From Conexibacter sp. (GTDB lineage Bacteria; Actinomycetota; Thermoleophilia; Solirubrobacterales; Solirubrobacteraceae): a stretch of DNA of 8,035 nucleotides. The position numbers and the translations under genes are program-made. Under the pieces are notes generated by a model that saw only the letters and a program-made list of their open reading frames with translations, did not search any database and had not been told where the DNA came from. Location of the stretch: NCBI GenBank assembly GCA_025964055.1, contig JAOPZP010000158.1, forward strand, positions 1-8,035, given 5' to 3'. Below, in pieces: positions 5,195 to 8,035 of this stretch. The first letter of the stretch is position 1; each line of letters begins with the position of its first letter.

Positions 5195-5716
5195 ATGTAT
5201 CGCTGGTACGTCGTCAACACATACTCGGGACACGAGAACAAGGTCAAGTCCAACCTCGAGCATCGCGCGAGCTCCCTCGGGCAGCGTCGCGCGATCCGCT
5301 CCGTGGTGGTCCCCACCGAGACGGTCTCGGAGATGAAGGACGGGCAGAAGGTCTCGCAGGAGAAGCGGACCATGCCCGGGTACGTGCTGGTCAACATGGA
5401 CCTCAACGAGGACTCGTGGCAGCTCGTCAAGGGCACGCCAGGGGTCACCGGCTTCGTCGGTGCCTCCAACGAGCCCGTCCCGCTCACCCAGCCCGAGGTC
5501 GATCGCCTGCTGCACCGTGAGGTCGCGCAGAAGGTCGCCACGAAGGCGCAGTTCTCGATCGGCGAGTCCGTCAAGGTGATCTCGGGCCCGTTGTCCGACT
5601 TCTCCGGCGAGATCTCGGAGATCAACCAGGACGCGCAGAAGTTGAAGGTGCTGGTATCCATTTTCGGTCGAGAGACGCCCGTCGAGGTGGGCTTCGACCA
5701 GGTCAAGAAGATCTAG
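5195..5716 (+). CDS. nusG: Transcription termination/antitermination factor NusG
   Basis: A 173-residue NusG of standard two-domain build. The NGN domain (about 3-105) includes RWYVVNTYSGHENKVKSNLEHR, the MPGYVLVNM strand and TPGVTGFVG, which contact the RNA polymerase clamp. The KOW domain (about 119-173) includes FSIGESVKVISGPLSDFSGEI and LKVLVSIFGRETPVEVGFDQVKKI, which binds Rho or ribosomal protein S10 and links transcription to translation. No extra insertion domain is present. The start is ATG 5195, after a weak GGA ribosome binding site 8-10 bases upstream. The gene sits directly between secE and rplK, as in most bacteria, and is almost certainly co-transcribed with both. Any terminator-antiterminator switch upstream of rpmG would also set NusG supply. 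Confidence 0.97.
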   Translation: MYRWYVVNTYSGHENKVKSNLEHRASSLGQRRAIRSVVVPTETVSEMKDGQKVSQEKRTMPGYVLVNMDLNEDSWQLVKGTPGVTGFVGASNEPVPLTQPEVDRLLHREVAQKVATKAQFSIGESVKVISGPLSDFSGEISEINQDAQKLKVLVSIFGRETPVEVGFDQVKKI

Positions 5717-5731
5717 AAGGCGTTTACTCGT

Positions 5732-6154
5732 ATGGCCAAGAAGGTCCTCACCCAGATCAAGCTGCAGGCCGTAGGCGGCCAGGCGAGCCCGGCTCCGCCG
5801 GTCGGTCCTGCGCTCGGTCAGCACGGCATCAACATCATGGAGTTCTGCAAGGCGTTCAACGCCCAGACCCAGCAGGACTCCGGCACCATCATCCCGGTCG
5901 TGATCACGGTCTACGAGGACCGCTCGTTCACGTTCGTGACCAAGACGCCGCCCGCCGCGGTGCTCATCAAGCAGGCCATCGGCCTCGAGAAGGGCTCCGG
6001 CGAGCCGCATCGCGACAAGGTCGGCCGCATCACCAAGGACCAGATCCGGGTGATCGCCGAGAAGAAGCTTGACGACCTGAACGCGCACGACGTCGATCAG
6101 GCGAGCAAGATCATCGAAGGAACGGCCCGCAGCATGGGCGTGGAGGTCGTCTGA
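5732..6154 (+). CDS. rplK: 50S ribosomal protein L11
   Basis: A 140-residue L11 of normal length, which binds the GTPase-associated centre of 23S rRNA with L10 and is needed for stringent-response signalling by RelA-type enzymes. The N-terminal domain carries QAVGGQASPAPPVGPALGQHGINIMEFCKAFN, including the Pro-rich loop (P22, P23, P26) that forms part of the thiostrepton site. The C-terminal rRNA-binding domain (about 72-140) ends in the family signature IIEGTARSMGVEVV. The start is ATG 5732, 15 bases after nusG, with AGAAGG overlapping and following the nusG stop as a distant ribosome binding site. The short gap leaves no room for a separate L1-binding leader of the enterobacterial kind. Its 3' end contains the rplA ribosome binding site. 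Confidence 0.97.
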   Translation: MAKKVLTQIKLQAVGGQASPAPPVGPALGQHGINIMEFCKAFNAQTQQDSGTIIPVVITVYEDRSFTFVTKTPPAAVLIKQAIGLEKGSGEPHRDKVGRITKDQIRVIAEKKLDDLNAHDVDQASKIIEGTARSMGVEVV

Positions 6155-6155
6155 C

Positions 6156-6893
6156 ATGGCCAAGCACGGAAAGAACTACGTCGAGGTCAAGGCGAAGGTC
6201 GACCGCGAGCACGAGTACCTGCCCGCCGAGGCGATCAAGCTCGTCCGCGACCTCAAGCGCGCGAAGTTCGACGAGTCCGTCGAGCTCCACATCCGCACGG
6301 GCCTGAACGTCCGCCACGCCGACGAGCAGCTGCGCGGCACCATCGCGCTGCCCAACGGCCTCGGCAAGGACGTCAAGATCGTGGTCTTCGCCAAGGGCGA
6401 CAAGGCCCGTGAGGCCGAGGAGGCCGGCGCGGACATCGTCGGCGCCGACGACCTCGCCAAGAAGATCGAAGAGGGCTTCACCGACTTCGACGTCGCCATC
6501 GCGACGCCCGACATGATGCCCGTGGTCGGCCGTCTCGGCCGCATCCTGGGCCCGCAGGGCAAGATGCCGAACCCCAAGGTCGGCACGGTCACGATGGACG
6601 TGGCCAAGGCCGTCGAGGAGTCCAAGTCCGGCAAGGTCGAGTACCGCACCGACCGGACCGCCATCGTTCACCTGAACATCGGCAAGACCTCCTTCGAAGA
6701 GCGCGCCCTGCTCGAGAACTACGCCGCCGTCATCGAGGAGCTCATTCGAGCCAAGCCCTCGGCGGCCAAGGGTCGTTACCTGCACTCGGTCACCGTCGCT
6801 TCGACGATGGGCCCGGGCATCAAGGTCGACCCGTCCCGTACCCGCGACATCCTCGGACTGGAGAACGCGGACACCGCAGCTTCGGCTGCGTAG
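6156..6893 (+). CDS. rplA: 50S ribosomal protein L1
   Basis: A 245-residue L1, slightly longer than the usual 225-235 because of an Ala-rich tail (ENADTAASAA). L1 forms the mobile stalk that moves deacylated tRNA out of the E site. The two-domain fold is recognisable: domain I at both ends, and domain II containing the signature ATPDMMPVVGRLGRILGPQG followed by KMPNPKVGTVT (about 116-146). The C-terminal part (KGRYLHSVTVASTMGPGIKVDPS) is intact. ATG 6156 lies one base after the rplK stop, with a strong GGAGGT (6142-6147) 8 bases upstream, inside rplK. The pair is therefore tightly coupled, and L1 may repress the shared message as in other bacteria, although I see no clear L1-target mimic. The following 79 bases hold the L10-leader-like RNA. 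Confidence 0.97.
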   Translation: MAKHGKNYVEVKAKVDREHEYLPAEAIKLVRDLKRAKFDESVELHIRTGLNVRHADEQLRGTIALPNGLGKDVKIVVFAKGDKAREAEEAGADIVGADDLAKKIEEGFTDFDVAIATPDMMPVVGRLGRILGPQGKMPNPKVGTVTMDVAKAVEESKSGKVEYRTDRTAIVHLNIGKTSFEERALLENYAAVIEELIRAKPSAAKGRYLHSVTVASTMGPGIKVDPSRTRDILGLENADTAASAA

Positions 6894-6910
6894 TCACGTT
6901 CGACACCCGA

Positions 6911-6971
6911 GGCCGTCCTGAGACCGCCGGCGCGTGGATGCGAATCCACGGCAAGCCCGGCAGAGGAGGCC
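6911..6971 (+). promoter_or_regulatory. Ribosomal protein L10 leader-like RNA upstream of rplJ
   Basis: The 79-base rplA-rplJ gap folds into stacked helices. The basal helix pairs GGCCGTCCT (6911-6919) with AGGAGGCC (6964-6971), with one bulge; the middle helix pairs GCCGG (6926-6930) with CCGGC (6957-6961); the apical hairpin CGTGGAT/ATCCACG (6933-6939/6944-6950) is closed by a GCGA tetraloop. The internal words AGACCGC and CCGGCAGAGG resemble the AGAC...GC-GAGG kink-turn-like core of known L10 leaders (Rfam L10_leader; compared from memory). The AGGAGG ribosome binding site of rplJ lies within the basal helix, so binding of L10 or the L10-L12 complex could block initiation. No terminator is seen, so control would be translational. 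Confidence 0.6.
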
Positions 6972-6972
6972 C

Positions 6973-7668
6973 GTGAACAGGGACCAGAAAGCAGCAGCGG
7001 TCGCCGAGATCGCTGAGCAGATCCAAGGCTCGGAGGCGGTGTTCGCCGTCGACTACCGCGGCATCACCGTCGCGCAGGTCGCCGAGCTCCGCACCCGGCT
7101 CCGCGAGTCCGACGCGACGTTCCGCGTCGTCAAGAACACGCTCACCGAGCGCGCCGCCGACCAGGCCGACGCGGAGGTCCTCAAGGCCCTCCTCGAGGGT
7201 CCGACGGCGCTGACGTTCGTGCGCGGGGACGCCGCCGCGGCCGCCAAGGCGATCGCGGACTACCAGCGTTCCACCGGTGGCGAGCTGCTGCCGTTCAAGG
7301 GCGGCCTCATGAACGGCGAGGCGCTCGACGCCGCGCAGATCACCGCCATCTCCCGCCTCCCCACGCGCCAGGTGCTGTACGGCCAGCTCGTCGGGATGGT
7401 CGCCTCGCCGATCACCGGCCTCGCACGGAGCCTCAACGGCCTCGTGTCGGGTCTCGCGATCGCGCTCGGCGGCGTGCTGGAGAAGAAGGAGTCGGGCGAA
7501 GTCCCGTCCGGCGACGCGCCTACGCCAGCCGCGCCTGTCGCGGAAGCCGCCCCGGCGACCGACGACGACACCACTGATCAGGACGCGGAGGCTCCCGAGC
7601 CTGCCGCATCCTCGGAGGAGCCCGCCGAGGGCCCCGCCGACACCACCACTGAGACCCAGGAGAACTAG
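6973..7668 (+). CDS. rplJ: 50S ribosomal protein L10 with acidic C-terminal extension
   Basis: A 231-residue L10, the base of the L7/L12 stalk that recruits translation GTPases. The N-terminal rRNA/L11-binding domain is clear: MNRDQKAAAVAEIAEQIQGSEAVFAVDYRGITVAQVAELR, VVKNTLTERA, EGPTALTF and LPFKGGLMNGEALDAAQITAISRLPTRQVLYGQLVGMVASPITGLARSLNG. The L12-binding helix follows (about 148-172). Bacterial L10 usually ends near 165-180; here about 58 more residues, rich in Ala, Pro, Glu, Asp and Thr, make an acidic, probably disordered tail. I chose GTG 6973 because MNRDQKA matches the family N-terminus and follows AGGAGG, although the 3-base spacing is short. A GTG at 6934 is in frame but lies in the leader hairpin. 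rplL follows after two bases. Confidence 0.95.
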   Translation: MNRDQKAAAVAEIAEQIQGSEAVFAVDYRGITVAQVAELRTRLRESDATFRVVKNTLTERAADQADAEVLKALLEGPTALTFVRGDAAAAAKAIADYQRSTGGELLPFKGGLMNGEALDAAQITAISRLPTRQVLYGQLVGMVASPITGLARSLNGLVSGLAIALGGVLEKKESGEVPSGDAPTPAAPVAEAAPATDDDTTDQDAEAPEPAASSEEPAEGPADTTTETQEN

Positions 7669-7670
7669 AT

Positions 7671-8035
7671 ATGGCTACCACCACCGCTGATTGGATCGAA
7701 GAGCTCAAGGGCATCTCCGTGCTCGAGCTGTCCGAGCGCATCAAGGCCCTCGAGGAGGAGTTCGGCGTCTCCGCGACCGCCGTCGCCGCTGCCGCTCCCG
7801 CCGGTGGCGGGGATGGCGCCGCCGCCGCCGAGGAGGAGTCCTCCACGGTCGACGTCGTCCTCACCGCCTCGGGCGACAAGAAGATCCAGGTCATCAAGGT
7901 CGTGCGCGCCGCGACCGGCCTGGGCCTGAAGGAGGCCAAGGCGCTCGTCGACGAGGCCCCCAAGGCCGTCAAGGAAGGCCTGGAGCGCGACGAGGCCGAG
8001 AAGCTCAAGCAGGAGCTCGAAGAGGCCGGCGGGTC
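7671..8035 (+). CDS. rplL: 50S ribosomal protein L7/L12 (3' partial)
   Basis: The first 121 codons of the stalk protein L7/L12; the window ends within the last few codons of a protein normally near 120-130 residues. The N-terminal dimerisation and L10-binding helices are IEELKGISVLELSERIKALEEEFGV (about 9-33), then a short Ala/Gly/Glu hinge (about 38-56), then the C-terminal factor-binding domain with KKIQVIKVVRAATGLGLKEAKALVDEAPKAVKEGL. K75, V77, R79, G83 and G85 fall in the region that contacts EF-G and EF-Tu. ATG 7671 is preceded by AGGAG (7658-7662) at 8 bases, inside the rplJ 3' end, and by the rplJ TAG two bases away. Tight coupling fits the need for several L12 copies per L10. Confidence 0.96.
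   Translation, partial: MATTTADWIEELKGISVLELSERIKALEEEFGVSATAVAAAAPAGGGDGAAAAEEESSTVDVVLTASGDKKIQVIKVVRAATGLGLKEAKALVDEAPKAVKEGLERDEAEKLKQELEEAGG

Noticed and set aside
4412..6163. A 583-residue antisense open frame opposite secE, nusG and rplK.
   Set aside because: It is a GC-bias shadow of three certain genes. Its Leu/Asp/Arg/Gly-rich composition mirrors their codons, there is no domain, and no ribosome binding site supports it. The same applies to 6111-6785 (-), opposite rplA.

Overview
The window comes from a very GC-rich chromosome and looks like core, vertically inherited DNA. The strong codon bias, the actinobacterial-type sigma factor region 4, the HxlR, DUF3618 and holin-type small genes, and a ribosomal block ordered rpmG-secE-nusG-rplK-rplA-rplJ-rplL suggest an actinobacterium. 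My best guess is the class Thermoleophilia (Solirubrobacterales-like). This is inferred from gene style and order and has not been tested with a search.

Left part (1-2242, + strand): the C-terminal part of a sigma-70 family protein whose start lies outside the window. After region 4 it carries a ribbon-helix-helix-like domain, a Pro-Asp/Pro-Glu linker and a terminal membrane helix. It is followed by a two-HKD phospholipase D-like enzyme. Overlapping GC palindromes at 2244-2269 separate this pair from the next block.

Middle part (2282-4297, - strand), read from right to left: an HxlR-type winged-helix regulator with a zinc-ribbon-like tail, a class I glutamine amidotransferase-like protein, a two-helix holin-family (DUF1469-like) membrane protein, and a small DUF3618 protein with a C-terminal membrane anchor. 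The first two genes share an ATGA overlap, as do the last two. Only 32 bases separate the pairs, so all four may form one operon.

Right part (4544 to the end, + strand): the conserved transcription/translation/secretion operon with L33, SecE, NusG, L11, L1, L10 and L7/L12 (cut at the window edge). The 246-base divergent intergenic region (4298-4543) holds a likely -10 element and an intrinsic-terminator-like hairpin inside the presumed rpmG leader. A competing pairing around that hairpin resembles an attenuator. A compact L10-leader-like RNA lies between rplA and rplJ and buries the rplJ ribosome binding site.

The least ordinary items are the membrane-tethered sigma/RHH fusion, a complete EF-hand-type calcium-loop motif in the long acidic N-terminal extension of SecE, the attenuator-like rpmG leader, and the acidic tail on L10. 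I see no CRISPR array, insertion sequence, prophage, tRNA or rRNA, and no sign of a large unknown multi-gene system.
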